Positions 1 to 7,037 of a stretch of DNA of 17,235 nucleotides are shown in pieces. The DNA is taken from contig JAIESJ010000098.1 in assembly GCA_019746155.1 (NCBI GenBank), forward strand, positions 1 through 17,235. Reading direction: 5' to 3'. The notes beneath the pieces were generated by a model. It was not told where the DNA came from. It saw only the letters and a list, made by a program, of their open reading frames with translations, and did not search any database. A program made the position numbers and the translations under genes. The DNA is from Burkholderiales bacterium (GTDB taxonomy: Bacteria > Pseudomonadota > Gammaproteobacteria > Burkholderiales > SG8-41). How positions within the stretch are numbered: the first letter of the stretch is position 1; the number at the start of each line of letters is the position of its first letter.

Positions 1-57
1 CACTGGACTGTATTTTCTCGTCACAGCACGAAACCGGCGGTGAGTCGCGAGGGCTTG

Positions 58-774
58 CTAAAGGCGAAATCCCGCTGCCAGCGCGTCGCCGTGAAACATT
101 TTTACGGTATCGAGCGAATAGTCGTCGAGATCAAACCCTGCCAAATGGAGTTTCTTGAGGATGTCATTGGTGACGGTGATGACGTGACAGCCGACGGCAT
201 CGGCGTGGAAGATGTTCAGCAATTCGCGCGGGCTGGCCCAGATAAGTTCGGCCTTGGGGTTCGGCTTAAGCAGTTCTACAGCAGCCGCCATGAGCGGAAC
301 CGGATCACGGCCGGTGTCGGCGATACGCCCCGCGAACACCGACACGTAACTCGGTGTTTCTGGATTCAAGGCAGCCACCACATCGCGCACCTGTGCAAGC
401 GTCATCAGTGCCGTGACATTGACCTTGACGCCGCTCTTTGCCAGCTTGCGCACCAGATCATAACTGGGTTGTCGCCTGGTATTGGTGACCGGGATCTTGA
501 CGTAGACATTGCTCCCCCAACCGGCAATTTCCATCGCCTGCCGCTCCATCTCCTGAAATTCGTCGGAAAACACCTCGAAGGAAATAGGGCGGTCCGGAAT
601 CGCTTGCAGGATTTCCCTGGCGAACGCCTTGTAGTCGGTAACGCCGGCCTTGCGCATAAGAGTCGGGTTGGTAGTCAGCCCCTTGACATAGGGTTTAGCG
701 TACATTTCCAGCATGCCGGCTTTGTCAGCACCGTCAGCAAAAATCTTTACTTTGAGCTGGTCGATCATTTTCAT
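58..774 (-). CDS. Transaldolase family protein (class I aldolase, small TalC/Fsa-like size)
   Basis: A 238-aa protein of the short transaldolase/fructose-6-phosphate aldolase family. Visible family features are a beta-strand Asp at D14, TTNPTL at 34-39, E67 in SFEVF, the Schiff-base lysine K93 in YVKIPVT, NVTALMT at 119-125 and the phosphate-binding region around FAGRIAD (147-153). In E. coli FsaA the positions matching E67 and F147 are Gln59 and Tyr131, whereas true transaldolases carry Glu and Phe. I therefore favour dihydroxyacetone transfer (sedoheptulose 7-phosphate/erythrose 4-phosphate exchange) over simple aldol cleavage. ATG at 774 is preceded by a good ribosome site, AGGGGATT. The gene lies 85 nt after gmhB on the same strand, which suggests it supplies the heptose pathway. 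The protein is cytoplasmic. The family is clear; the exact substrate is inferred. Confidence 0.9.
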   Translation of the reverse strand: MKMIDQLKVKIFADGADKAGMLEMYAKPYVKGLTTNPTLMRKAGVTDYKAFAREILQAIPDRPISFEVFSDEFQEMERQAMEIAGWGSNVYVKIPVTNTRRQPSYDLVRKLAKSGVKVNVTALMTLAQVRDVVAALNPETPSYVSVFAGRIADTGRDPVPLMAAAVELLKPNPKAELIWASPRELLNIFHADAVGCHVITVTNDILKKLHLAGFDLDDYSLDTVKMFHGDALAAGFRL

Positions 775-783
775 AATAATCCC

Positions 784-795
784 CTGTAATTACAG
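784..795. repeat. Perfect 12-bp palindrome upstream of the transaldolase ribosome site
   Basis: CTGTAATTACAG is its own reverse complement. It lies 9 bases upstream of the transaldolase ATG and abuts the GGGGATT ribosome site. It could be an operator half-site or a small hairpin affecting translation, or it could be chance; only one copy was noticed. Confidence 0.3.
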
Positions 796-859
796 CTAGT
801 TATAATGACCATAGCGCCGCCCGGATAGGAAAAAGATTATTCTACAGTCCACCGCCGGG

Positions 860-1408
860 TTACGAAATGCCCGATGTGCAGCACAACGAAAGAATAATCT
901 CCGCGGCGTCGGCCAGGGACTTGACACGATAGTCGCACGCCTCTGGCTGTTGTTCGTCATAAGCATAATCGATGAAGAGTGTTCTGCAGCCCGCCCGTCG
1001 TCCGGCTTCGACATCCCGCCAGCGGTCGCCTACCATGAAGCTTGAGGAAAGATCGATTCCATGGTCGCGAGCCGCGGCCAGCAGCATGCCCGGTTTGGGC
1101 TTGCGGCAATCGCAGCTGTCGCTGCTGTCGTGATAGCACACGCGGAAATCATTCACCGGCAAGCTCTCGGCGAGTTTGGCGTTGATGGTCTCGACTGCAT
1201 CACGAGCCGTCGTTCCCCTCGCCACATCGGGCTGGTTGGAAACCACGACCAGAACGAAGCCGGCGGCCTTGAGCCTTGCCAGCGCTTCACCTACACCCGG
1301 CAGAATCTCGAGTTCCTCCAGGCCGGCCGGAGGATAGGGTTTGCCTTTCCGCACAACGGCGCGATTGATCACGCCATCGCGATCAAGGAAAACGGCACGA
1401 CGGCTCAT
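860..1408 (-). CDS. gmhB: D-glycero-D-manno-heptose 1,7-bisphosphate 7-phosphatase (HAD family)
   Basis: A 182-aa HAD-superfamily phosphatase with the GmhB layout. The nucleophile motif is FLDRDGVIN (D9, D11), motif II is VVVSNQPDVARG, a zinc loop of GmhB type carries C91, H93, C99 and C101 followed by RKPKPG, and the acidic motif is VGDRWRD (D128). GmhB removes the C7 phosphate from heptose 1,7-bisphosphate, leaving heptose 1-phosphate for the nucleotidyltransferase. An upstream GTG at 1426 is possible, but ATG at 1408 forms an ATGA overlap with the stop of the isomerase gene, leaves a canonical N-terminus and has GGGAG upstream. Neighbouring isomerase, kinase and nucleotidyltransferase genes fit the GDP-heptose branch. 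The C-terminal tail after about residue 172 is not conserved in type. Confidence 0.92.
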   Translation of the reverse strand: MSRRAVFLDRDGVINRAVVRKGKPYPPAGLEELEILPGVGEALARLKAAGFVLVVVSNQPDVARGTTARDAVETINAKLAESLPVNDFRVCYHDSSDSCDCRKPKPGMLLAAARDHGIDLSSSFMVGDRWRDVEAGRRAGCRTLFIDYAYDEQQPEACDYRVKSLADAAEIILSLCCTSGIS

Positions 1409-2004
1409 CGCACCGCCGACTCCCACTTGGTCTGATTGGCCTTGAGCTTGGGATGGGACACCAGCAGATGCCAGACGACCGCCTGGAAGGCTTCCGAATG
1501 CGGGGTGATGGTCTCCGCATTGACCGTAGGCACAATCACGCAGGCATCGGCAACCTTGGCGGTGTAACCGCCGTCGCGGCCGACAACCCCGGTAATTTTC
1601 GCCCCCACCGATTTGGCATACTGCAGCGCGGTCGCCAGATTCGGGCTGATATTCTTCTCAAGGTTGCCGCCGCCCACCGAAAAAATGAACACCGCATCTT
1701 TGGATGAAAGTTTGCTGACCTTCAACCACTCGATGAAAATAGTCGCCCAGCCCTCGTCATTGGTGCGTGCCGTCAATTCAGAGACATTATCGGTCGGCGC
1801 ATAGGATTCAATGCCGACGATCTTGCGGAAATCATTCACGGCATGCGAGCAATTGCCGGCGCTGCCGCCTACGCCCAGAAAAAAGAGCCGTCCGCCGGCT
1901 TGCTTTATTCCAGCCAGCAAATCGGCCATTTTCTCGATCGCCGCGACATCCATCTTCTGGATGATCTCTACCGCTTCCTTGAGGTGCTGCTGGGCATAGC
2001 TCAT
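1405..2004 (-). CDS. SIS-domain sugar-phosphate isomerase, GmhA-like (sedoheptulose 7-phosphate isomerase)
   Basis: A 199-aa SIS-domain protein. The first sugar-phosphate loop is GVGGSAGN (44-51) and the second is FSVGGGN (108-114). By position in the cluster it should convert sedoheptulose 7-phosphate to D-glycero-D-manno-heptose 7-phosphate. It differs from E. coli GmhA at key places: by manual alignment the catalytic Glu65 is replaced by D58, the STSGNS phosphate loop is replaced by SVGGGN, and Gln172 by E171, while His180 is kept as H179. So it belongs to a divergent subfamily and may use a related ketose phosphate. ATG at 2004 overlaps the upstream nucleotidyltransferase stop (ATGA) and has a strong AAGGAG ribosome site. 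Its stop overlaps gmhB in the same way, pointing to translational coupling. Confidence 0.85.
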   Translation of the reverse strand: MSYAQQHLKEAVEIIQKMDVAAIEKMADLLAGIKQAGGRLFFLGVGGSAGNCSHAVNDFRKIVGIESYAPTDNVSELTARTNDEGWATIFIEWLKVSKLSSKDAVFIFSVGGGNLEKNISPNLATALQYAKSVGAKITGVVGRDGGYTAKVADACVIVPTVNAETITPHSEAFQAVVWHLLVSHPKLKANQTKWESAVR

Positions 2005-2705
2005 GCCATCTCCTTTTTAGAAAAATATATCTCGGCTTCCTTAAGCCCTTCATGCGAACCGATCTCGTAGAACCGCTCATGAATCTCGTGCCCAGACAGC
2101 TTCCCGGTGAGCGAAAGCTGGTGATAGACCGCAGCGAGATCGAAAGGCTGGCCGGCGGGATAACCGCCGAGAACATCCGCCGAGAGGATGCCGAGGCCGT
2201 AATCGATATATTCCATCTCCGGCCGTGGCGAGTGCTTGTTGTACTCGAGGATCTGTCCGTCACGGAACAGTACGTTGCTTTTGTCCCAGCGGTCGCCATT
2301 ATGCAGTACCGTCATGAGCGCCGGCCGGCCGTTGCTGACGAAGGCCTGTTGCACCTCACGGAAATCGCAAGGTAGAAAGGAGTCACCATAAAGCACGAAG
2401 AACCGCTCGCCGAGCAACTGCAGGGCCCGCTTCAATGTGCCCCCTGTTCCCAGTAACGTCGGCCCGTCCGGCGAGTAACACACGTCGAGCCCGAAAGCAT
2501 GCCCATCTCCCACCACCGCCTCGATCTGCTCGCCAAGATAGCCGGTGCACAGCACCACGCGCGTAATGCCCTGGCCACGCAGATAGTCGAGCTGGCGGCA
2601 AATAAATGGCCGGCCAGCGACTTCAATGAGGGCTTTGGGAATCTTTTCGGTAATGGGACGCAGACGGGTGGCTAACCCGCCGGCCAGTATGGCAACCGGG
2701 AACAT
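2001..2705 (-). CDS. hddC: Heptose 1-phosphate guanylyltransferase-like nucleotidyltransferase
   Basis: A 234-aa sugar nucleotidyltransferase with a single Rossmann-like domain. It has the signature AILAGGLATRLRP at 5-17, with PKAL (K25) following, a GTGG turn at 86-89 (LLGTGGTLKRA) and the metal-binding YGDSF at 106-110. Size and sequence fit HddC/RfbA-type pyrophosphorylases without a C-terminal extension. With the adjacent HddA kinase, isomerase and GmhB it should make GDP-D-glycero-alpha-D-manno-heptose from heptose 1-phosphate. An open frame runs further upstream to 2810, but that part lies inside the kinase gene and is not protein-like. ATG at 2705 starts one base after the kinase stop and places the nucleotide-binding motif at the N-terminus. 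The nucleotide (GTP) is inferred from the pathway, not read from residues. Confidence 0.88.
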   Translation of the reverse strand: MFPVAILAGGLATRLRPITEKIPKALIEVAGRPFICRQLDYLRGQGITRVVLCTGYLGEQIEAVVGDGHAFGLDVCYSPDGPTLLGTGGTLKRALQLLGERFFVLYGDSFLPCDFREVQQAFVSNGRPALMTVLHNGDRWDKSNVLFRDGQILEYNKHSPRPEMEYIDYGLGILSADVLGGYPAGQPFDLAAVYHQLSLTGKLSGHEIHERFYEIGSHEGLKEAEIYFSKKEMA

Positions 2706-2706
2706 G

Positions 2707-3687
2707 TCAGGAAAGGACAACCTTGGTTCCTTCGAAATCGAACCGGAAGCGCACTTCCTCCAAGCCGGCCTTGGCCATGGCATGGCGCAGCTTGTTGCGG
2801 TCCGATGCATAGAACATCAGGAAACCGCCGCCGCCGGCGCCCACCAGCTTGCCGCCTACCGCGCCGTTCTTCATGCCCAGCTCATACCATTCGTCGATTT
2901 GCGGATTGCTCATGCCGCCGGAACGGCGTTTCTTGTGTTCCCAGTGTTCATGCATCAGCTCGCCGAATAACGAGGCATTTCCTTCTTCGAGGGCTTTCTG
3001 GCTGCGGTAACCCAGTTCCTTGACGAAATGCAGATTGTTCAACATGTCGTCATCATTCTTCTGGGTGCGCGTGTTTTGATCCTTGAGAATGCTGCCGGCA
3101 CTGCGGGAAAAGCCGGTAAAGAAAAGCAATAGGTTATCTTCAAGGTCAAAAAGAGTATCCATGCCGACCGCCAGCGGCTTGGCCTCAACCGTGTCATCCT
3201 GGTTGAAGGTAAAGCAGGTGAGGCCACCGTAGGCCGCGATGTACTGATCCTGCTTTCCGATCGGCTCGCCAAGGCGGTCGATCTCGATATGGCAGGCCAG
3301 TTCGGCAAGCTCGCCCGGGTGCAGCAGACGCCGGCGATGGGCGTAGAGCGCCTTGAGCAGGGCCGTGGTAAAGCTGCCTGAGGAACCGAGGCCCGTTCCT
3401 GCAGGGATATCGGCAAGCGTGGTGATCTCGATCTGCGGAGTCTTGAAATCAAGCATCTGGATCGCCTCGCGGATAATCGGATGCAGCACATCCTTCGCCA
3501 GCTCCACATGCTCAAGCTGAGAATACTTGAGATAGATACCCGGCGTGAACGGTCGCATCACCGTTACATAGACATACTTGTCGATCGCGGCTGCAATGAG
3601 AAAGCCTTCATGATCACGATAATACGAGGGCAAGTCGGTACCCCCGCCACCCAGGGTAATCCGCAACGGACTACGCGCAATGATCAT
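2707..3687 (-). CDS. hddA: D-glycero-alpha-D-manno-heptose 7-phosphate kinase (GHMP family)
   Basis: A 326-aa GHMP kinase. The N-terminal sugar-binding segment has RSPLRITLGGGGTDLPSYY (5-23), the ATP loop is PAGTGLGSSGSF (95-106), and the C-terminal motif III is KLVGAGGGGFLMFY (280-293). This pattern matches HddA, which phosphorylates C1 of heptose 7-phosphate and thereby commits the sugar to the GDP-heptose branch; the ADP-heptose branch uses HldE instead. The open frame continues to 3738, but the ATG at 3687 gives the family N-terminus and a 17-bp overlap with the oxidoreductase gene. The downstream hddC start follows the stop after one base. L-fucose kinase-like and other GHMP sugar kinases are related, but the gene context favours HddA. 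Confidence 0.9.
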   Translation of the reverse strand: MIIARSPLRITLGGGGTDLPSYYRDHEGFLIAAAIDKYVYVTVMRPFTPGIYLKYSQLEHVELAKDVLHPIIREAIQMLDFKTPQIEITTLADIPAGTGLGSSGSFTTALLKALYAHRRRLLHPGELAELACHIEIDRLGEPIGKQDQYIAAYGGLTCFTFNQDDTVEAKPLAVGMDTLFDLEDNLLLFFTGFSRSAGSILKDQNTRTQKNDDDMLNNLHFVKELGYRSQKALEEGNASLFGELMHEHWEHKKRRSGGMSNPQIDEWYELGMKNGAVGGKLVGAGGGGFLMFYASDRNKLRHAMAKAGLEEVRFRFDFEGTKVVLS

Positions 3688-4660
3688 AACCAGACTCTCG
3701 ATAAATCCTGTCCACGACATCCATCGCGGCGACGGCATCCTTCAAGCCGGCTGCAGGTTGCCGGCCGAGCCGGATATCTTCAAGAAACTCCGCCATTTCG
3801 ACTTCCCACGAGTTGTCGGCCATCGGGTATTCCCAGATGGTCGTTTCCGGCGGCCCCATCTCCGGCAGCATTTTGTAATACGCCAGTCGCTCGACACCGT
3901 AGCTGCCGCCCAGACCGTCGATCTGCAGCTTGCCATTGTGCCCGTAAAGTTCGAAGGAAAACGTATTTTTCCACTCAGTGCAACTGGCATGCAGGAAGGC
4001 AACCTGTTTCTGCGCCGTCTTCAACAGCAGGAAGGCATTATCGTCCACCGGCATGTTCCAGAAGTAGGTGTGAGCGTAGCCTTCCACCTCGGTAAAATCC
4101 CCGAGGAACCAGCGCGCCAAGTCGATGATATGGACCCCCTGGTCGATCAGCTCGCCGCCGCCGGAAAGCTCCGGCTGGGCGCGCCACTCTTTGTCGTAAC
4201 CGATGCGCCCGCCGTGGCCGTATCGCGCCCGCAGGAACATCAGCGGTCCCAGCGCTCCGGAATCGACGATTTGCCGCGCCTGACGAAATGCCCGGTGATA
4301 GCGGTGGTTAAAGCCGACGTGAACCAGAACACCCTTCTGATCAGCGCGATCCGGGAGGGACCTCAACTCGCCGACATGGCGCGCGGCCGGCTTTTCCACC
4401 AGCACATGTTTTCCCGCTTCGATGGCACCGGCGGTAATTTCGGCAAGCGAATCATGGGGGGTGGCAATCACGACGGCAGACACATCTTTCCGGTTCACTG
4501 CCTGCCGCCAATCGCTGGCGGCAACGCAACCTTCGGCATTGCGGGCGAGTTGTTCGGCCCTGGCAAGGTTGCTGTCCGCGCAGGCCACCAGCCGCGCCCC
4601 TGACAACGCTTTGGCACGCTTCTGCCCGATCAGGCCACAGCCGACGATCGCGACATTCAT
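3671..4660 (-). CDS. Gfo/Idh/MocA family NAD(P)-dependent sugar oxidoreductase
   Basis: A 329-aa protein with an N-terminal Rossmann fold (VGCGLIG, 6-12), the family EKP motif (89-91) and a C-terminal substrate domain containing GELIDQGVHIIDL (169-181), in which D173 and H177 fit the usual catalytic Asp/His. Members oxidise, reduce or epimerise sugars or sugar nucleotides. The substrate cannot be read from the sequence. It is translationally coupled to the upstream SDR (ATGA at 4660-4657) and overlaps hddA downstream. ATG 4660 has GGGGGA eight bases upstream. Coupling to an SDR suggests the two act on the same intermediate, possibly a keto-sugar formed in this locus. Confidence 0.9.
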   Translation of the reverse strand: MNVAIVGCGLIGQKRAKALSGARLVACADSNLARAEQLARNAEGCVAASDWRQAVNRKDVSAVVIATPHDSLAEITAGAIEAGKHVLVEKPAARHVGELRSLPDRADQKGVLVHVGFNHRYHRAFRQARQIVDSGALGPLMFLRARYGHGGRIGYDKEWRAQPELSGGGELIDQGVHIIDLARWFLGDFTEVEGYAHTYFWNMPVDDNAFLLLKTAQKQVAFLHASCTEWKNTFSFELYGHNGKLQIDGLGGSYGVERLAYYKMLPEMGPPETTIWEYPMADNSWEVEMAEFLEDIRLGRQPAAGLKDAVAAMDVVDRIYRESGYDHCA

Positions 4661-5529
4661 TGATCGTTCCCCCAGGTCTTACCGCGGTCCTTCGGCACGA
4701 TGCGCCGCAGAGTGTAAATGTCGGTTTTGTTCAACTCATCCAGATGTTCCGGAAATGATCCCCAAGGATCCCACACGGCGCTGATCAGCTTGCCGGTAAT
4801 ATCCCTGGCCGCATCAGAAGCCAGAAACATGCATAGCCCGGCAACCCGTTGCATGGAAGCCCCTCCCTCCTGCTGAACCTTGACTGCCTGTGCATATTCC
4901 TTCGGTCCTGCAGCATCCGCCCCCCGGCTCACGACTTCGGCAAGCATTGTCGTGTTCATCGCGCCCGGAGCGATGCAGTTAACACGAACATCGTGCGGAC
5001 GTAATTCCTCAGCCAATGTCTCGCTGAAGCGAACCAGACCGGTCTTAGCCGTCGCATAAGCCGTAAAGTTTGCCCGTGGACTCGTGGCACCGCCACCTGA
5101 AATATTGATAATACTGCCGCCGCCACCTTCGATCATCCTAGGAGCAAAGGCCTTGCACAAAGCGATTGGGCTAAGCAGGTTAACCTGCAGCGCCGACAGC
5201 CATGCGCTCCAATCGTTTTCCCACAGAGGGCCGATTGGCCCCTGGATGGCAGCATTGTTGATCAGCACATTCAAATGCGGCACCCTCGCGCAATTAATGT
5301 GGGCGATCTGAATAGCCGCATCCGGGGCAGCCAAATCGATTGCCGCAGAAATCGCCTCCTGATCTGGACGGGAGCCGAGATCGCGTATAACGCGACCAAG
5401 AGCGTCAGCCGAGCGGGCAACCAGAATAAGGTTTGCGCCCGCCTCCCAAAAGGCTCGAGCCAGAGTGTTGCCGAGGCCGCGTGTCGCCCCGGTAATCAGG
5501 CAATATTTTCCTGTCAAGCCAAGGCTCAT
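4657..5529 (-). CDS. Short-chain dehydrogenase/reductase with an extended C-terminal tail
   Basis: A 290-aa classical SDR. It has the cofactor motif TGATRGLG (13-20), NNAA (91-94), a Ser-containing strand INISGGG (141-147), the catalytic pair Y158/K162 in YATAK, and IAPGAMNT after it. The lack of an Asp at the end of strand 2 (LVARS) leaves NADP use possible. About 40 residues beyond the usual SDR core (from about 250) are rich in W, P and charged residues (VWDPWGSFPEH and later) and may cap the active site. It is the first gene of the downstream cluster. No clear ribosome site precedes ATG 5529; the region directly upstream is a palindromic repeat. The substrate is unknown. Pairing with the Gfo/Idh gene suggests modification of a sugar or nucleotide sugar. 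Confidence 0.88.
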   Translation of the reverse strand: MSLGLTGKYCLITGATRGLGNTLARAFWEAGANLILVARSADALGRVIRDLGSRPDQEAISAAIDLAAPDAAIQIAHINCARVPHLNVLINNAAIQGPIGPLWENDWSAWLSALQVNLLSPIALCKAFAPRMIEGGGGSIINISGGGATSPRANFTAYATAKTGLVRFSETLAEELRPHDVRVNCIAPGAMNTTMLAEVVSRGADAAGPKEYAQAVKVQQEGGASMQRVAGLCMFLASDAARDITGKLISAVWDPWGSFPEHLDELNKTDIYTLRRIVPKDRGKTWGNDQ

Positions 5530-5531
5530 GA

Positions 5532-5631
5532 CTTAGGGCGCCTAAGAAAATGACTTTCCCTCTCCCCCCGCTTGCGGGGGAGAGGGTAGGGTGGGGGGGT
5601 GCTTGAATGTCATTTTGTTAGCGGCTCTTAG
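5532..5631. repeat. About 100-bp MITE/REP-like palindromic element
   Basis: Two 23-bp terminal arms (5532-5554 and 5609-5631) are inverted copies matching at 18 of 23 positions, including a perfect inner 8 bp (AAAATGAC/GTCATTTT). Between them is a perfect 11-bp GC-rich hairpin, CCCTCTCCCCC (5558-5568) with GGGGGAGAGGG (5576-5586) and a 7-nt loop, followed by a G-rich tract. This is the architecture of a small non-autonomous mobile or REP-like element. It fills most of the gap between the epimerase and SDR genes. In minus-strand RNA the hairpin could attenuate transcription or stabilise an mRNA end, but no run of U follows directly, so it is not a standard terminator. No clear target-site duplication was found. 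Confidence 0.7.
5576..5599 (+). other. Potential G-quadruplex tract
   Basis: The plus strand has four G runs (5, 3, 3 and 7 bases) separated by loops of 3, 2 and 1 bases. This fits the G3+N1-7 quadruplex rule. It shares bases with the hairpin of the palindromic element, so the two folds would compete. For the genes here the plus strand is the template. Confidence 0.45.
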
Positions 5632-5649
5632 TACTCGGTATCGACATGC

Positions 5650-6612
5650 TCACTCCCTCGCCTCCAGCACCCACTCATTGGCTTTAAGGAACTCCACTGT
5701 CTTCACCACCCCGTCCCGGATGCTGAGTTTCGGCTTCCAGCCCAAGGCGCGAATCCTGGTTGTATCGAGAAAAATAAAGGGGTTGTCCCCAATCCACCCG
5801 CGGTCGCCGCCAGTGTAGTCCAAGCGCGGCTTCACACCCAAGGCTTCGCTGATCCAGCCGATCGAGTCGTTGACCTCGACGTAGCCATCCACGCCAAGGT
5901 TGAACACGTTCACCTTATCCCCGGCCTTGTCCATCGCCAGCAGGATCGCATCGATGCAGTCCTGGATATAAAGATACGATTTGCGCTGCTTGCCGTTGCC
6001 AAGCACACGCAGTTGAGTCGGATCATCCCGCAATTGCTTATAGAAATCGAAGACATGGCCGTGGGTATAGCGCTCGCCCAGGATCGACACGAAGCGGAAG
6101 ATCCACGACTGGAAGCCAAAACTCTCGCAATAGGCAGCGATTAGTCCTTCCCCAGCCAGCTTGGATGCGGCATACAGTGATGTCTGAATAGGGAACGGCG
6201 CATGTTCGGGTGTGGGGATCACGGCGGCCTCACCATACACCGATCCCGTTGACGAAAAGGCGATACGCTTGATGCCGTTGGCGCGCATCGCCTCCAGCAC
6301 GTTATAGGTGGCAATGGTGTTTTGTTCCAGATCTTTCCGCGGATGATCCGTACCGAATCGCACATCGGCATTCGCAGCCAGATGAATGACGCAGTCTGCC
6401 CCCCGAAACCATTCTTTCAGCCCTTCCTCGTCGAGCAGGTCACCTTCGATCAAGCGGAACTGCGGATGTTTGAGCGCGCCGTCCAGAAACCTGCGTTGGC
6501 CCGTGGAAAAATTGTCGATGCCCGTAACCCGGTGTCCCTGGCGCAGCAGTCTGTCGACCACGTTGCTGCCGATAAACCCGGAGCAGCCGGTAACAACAAA
6601 TGTTGAATTCAT
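5650..6612 (-). CDS. NAD-dependent sugar epimerase/dehydratase (extended SDR, GalE-like)
   Basis: A 320-aa extended SDR. It has GCSGFIG (9-15), D33 at the end of strand 2 (binding the NAD ribose), DCVIHLAA (73-80), SSTGSVYGE around 120-128, and the catalytic YAASK (Y147, K151). Length and the STGSVYGE region fit UDP-hexose 4-epimerases and nucleotide-sugar dehydratase relatives acting in the cytoplasm. GDP- or UDP-sugar specificity cannot be settled by eye. Its ATG overlaps the stop of the GtrA gene (ATGA at 6612-6609), so it is co-translated with the GT2-methyltransferase-GtrA group and may provide the sugar donor for that group. The downstream gap holds the palindromic element. Confidence 0.88.
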   Translation of the reverse strand: MNSTFVVTGCSGFIGSNVVDRLLRQGHRVTGIDNFSTGQRRFLDGALKHPQFRLIEGDLLDEEGLKEWFRGADCVIHLAANADVRFGTDHPRKDLEQNTIATYNVLEAMRANGIKRIAFSSTGSVYGEAAVIPTPEHAPFPIQTSLYAASKLAGEGLIAAYCESFGFQSWIFRFVSILGERYTHGHVFDFYKQLRDDPTQLRVLGNGKQRKSYLYIQDCIDAILLAMDKAGDKVNVFNLGVDGYVEVNDSIGWISEALGVKPRLDYTGGDRGWIGDNPFIFLDTTRIRALGWKPKLSIRDGVVKTVEFLKANEWVLEARE

Positions 6613-7037
6613 TTTCTATTGTCTGCCTGGGCAAAAATCCAATGCTTCGAGAGCAAATAACCGACGATCACCGTTACCCCGACGGATATAAACACGCCGA
6701 GATATGGTGGCTGGCGCAATTTTTCCACGGTAAACATAACAATCAACATGGTCAGCACATAATTGAAGGCAGCAACTGCCGCATAGCGAAAGAGCTGCGG
6801 GATAGTATCCATCAACTCCTTGTTTTTAAATGTTAAAAATTTATTCGCTGAGAACTGAAACGTGACGCCAAGCAAATACGAGATCGTAACCGCCACGCGA
6901 TAATCGATAGCCAATATTTCGAGCAACACCGCCAGCGCGAGGAAATAGATGCCCGCCGTTGCTGCACCGACCAAGGAAAACACCAAGAAAGACTTTCTAT
7001 CCTTGAGCAAGGCATGAATGACGGTGGTTGCAGCCAA
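6609..7037 (-). CDS. GtrA-family membrane protein (putative polyprenyl-phosphate sugar flippase)
   Basis: A 142-aa, very hydrophobic protein with about four transmembrane segments (roughly 17-37, 43-62, 82-104 and 111-131) and the GtrA-type features FSLVGAATAG, an aromatic/Asn segment FSANKFLTF between helices 2 and 3, and a C-terminal SKHWIFA. GtrA proteins are thought to flip undecaprenyl-phosphate-linked sugars across the inner membrane. The start is TTG at 7037, directly after the in-frame TGA of the methyltransferase gene. It has AGGAAGG eight bases upstream and no usable ATG before residue 76. The partner GT2 and a methyltransferase lie just upstream, and the epimerase overlaps the 3' end. 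Confidence 0.88.
   Translation of the reverse strand: MAATTVIHALLKDRKSFLVFSLVGAATAGIYFLALAVLLEILAIDYRVAVTISYLLGVTFQFSANKFLTFKNKELMDTIPQLFRYAAVAAFNYVLTMLIVMFTVEKLRQPPYLGVFISVGVTVIVGYLLSKHWIFAQADNRK

Noticed and set aside
1..57. Sequence downstream of the transaldolase gene
   Set aside because: Too short to judge; no terminator hairpin or coding signal seen.
40..789. Open frame of 249 codons on the plus strand
   Set aside because: It mirrors the transaldolase gene almost exactly, has no family features and runs against the strand of every other gene.
801..806. TATAAT on the plus strand
   Set aside because: No -35 element at the right distance and no plus-strand gene for it to serve.
834..900. 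10-bp inverted repeat (834-843 and 891-900) around the gmhB stop, with a U run after it in minus-strand RNA
   Set aside because: The stem is nearly all A/T with a 47-nt loop, too weak for a convincing terminator; a chance match is possible.
3680..4603. Open frame of 307 codons on the plus strand
   Set aside because: Antisense to the Gfo/Idh gene, whose motifs are clear; the plus-strand translation has no recognisable domain.
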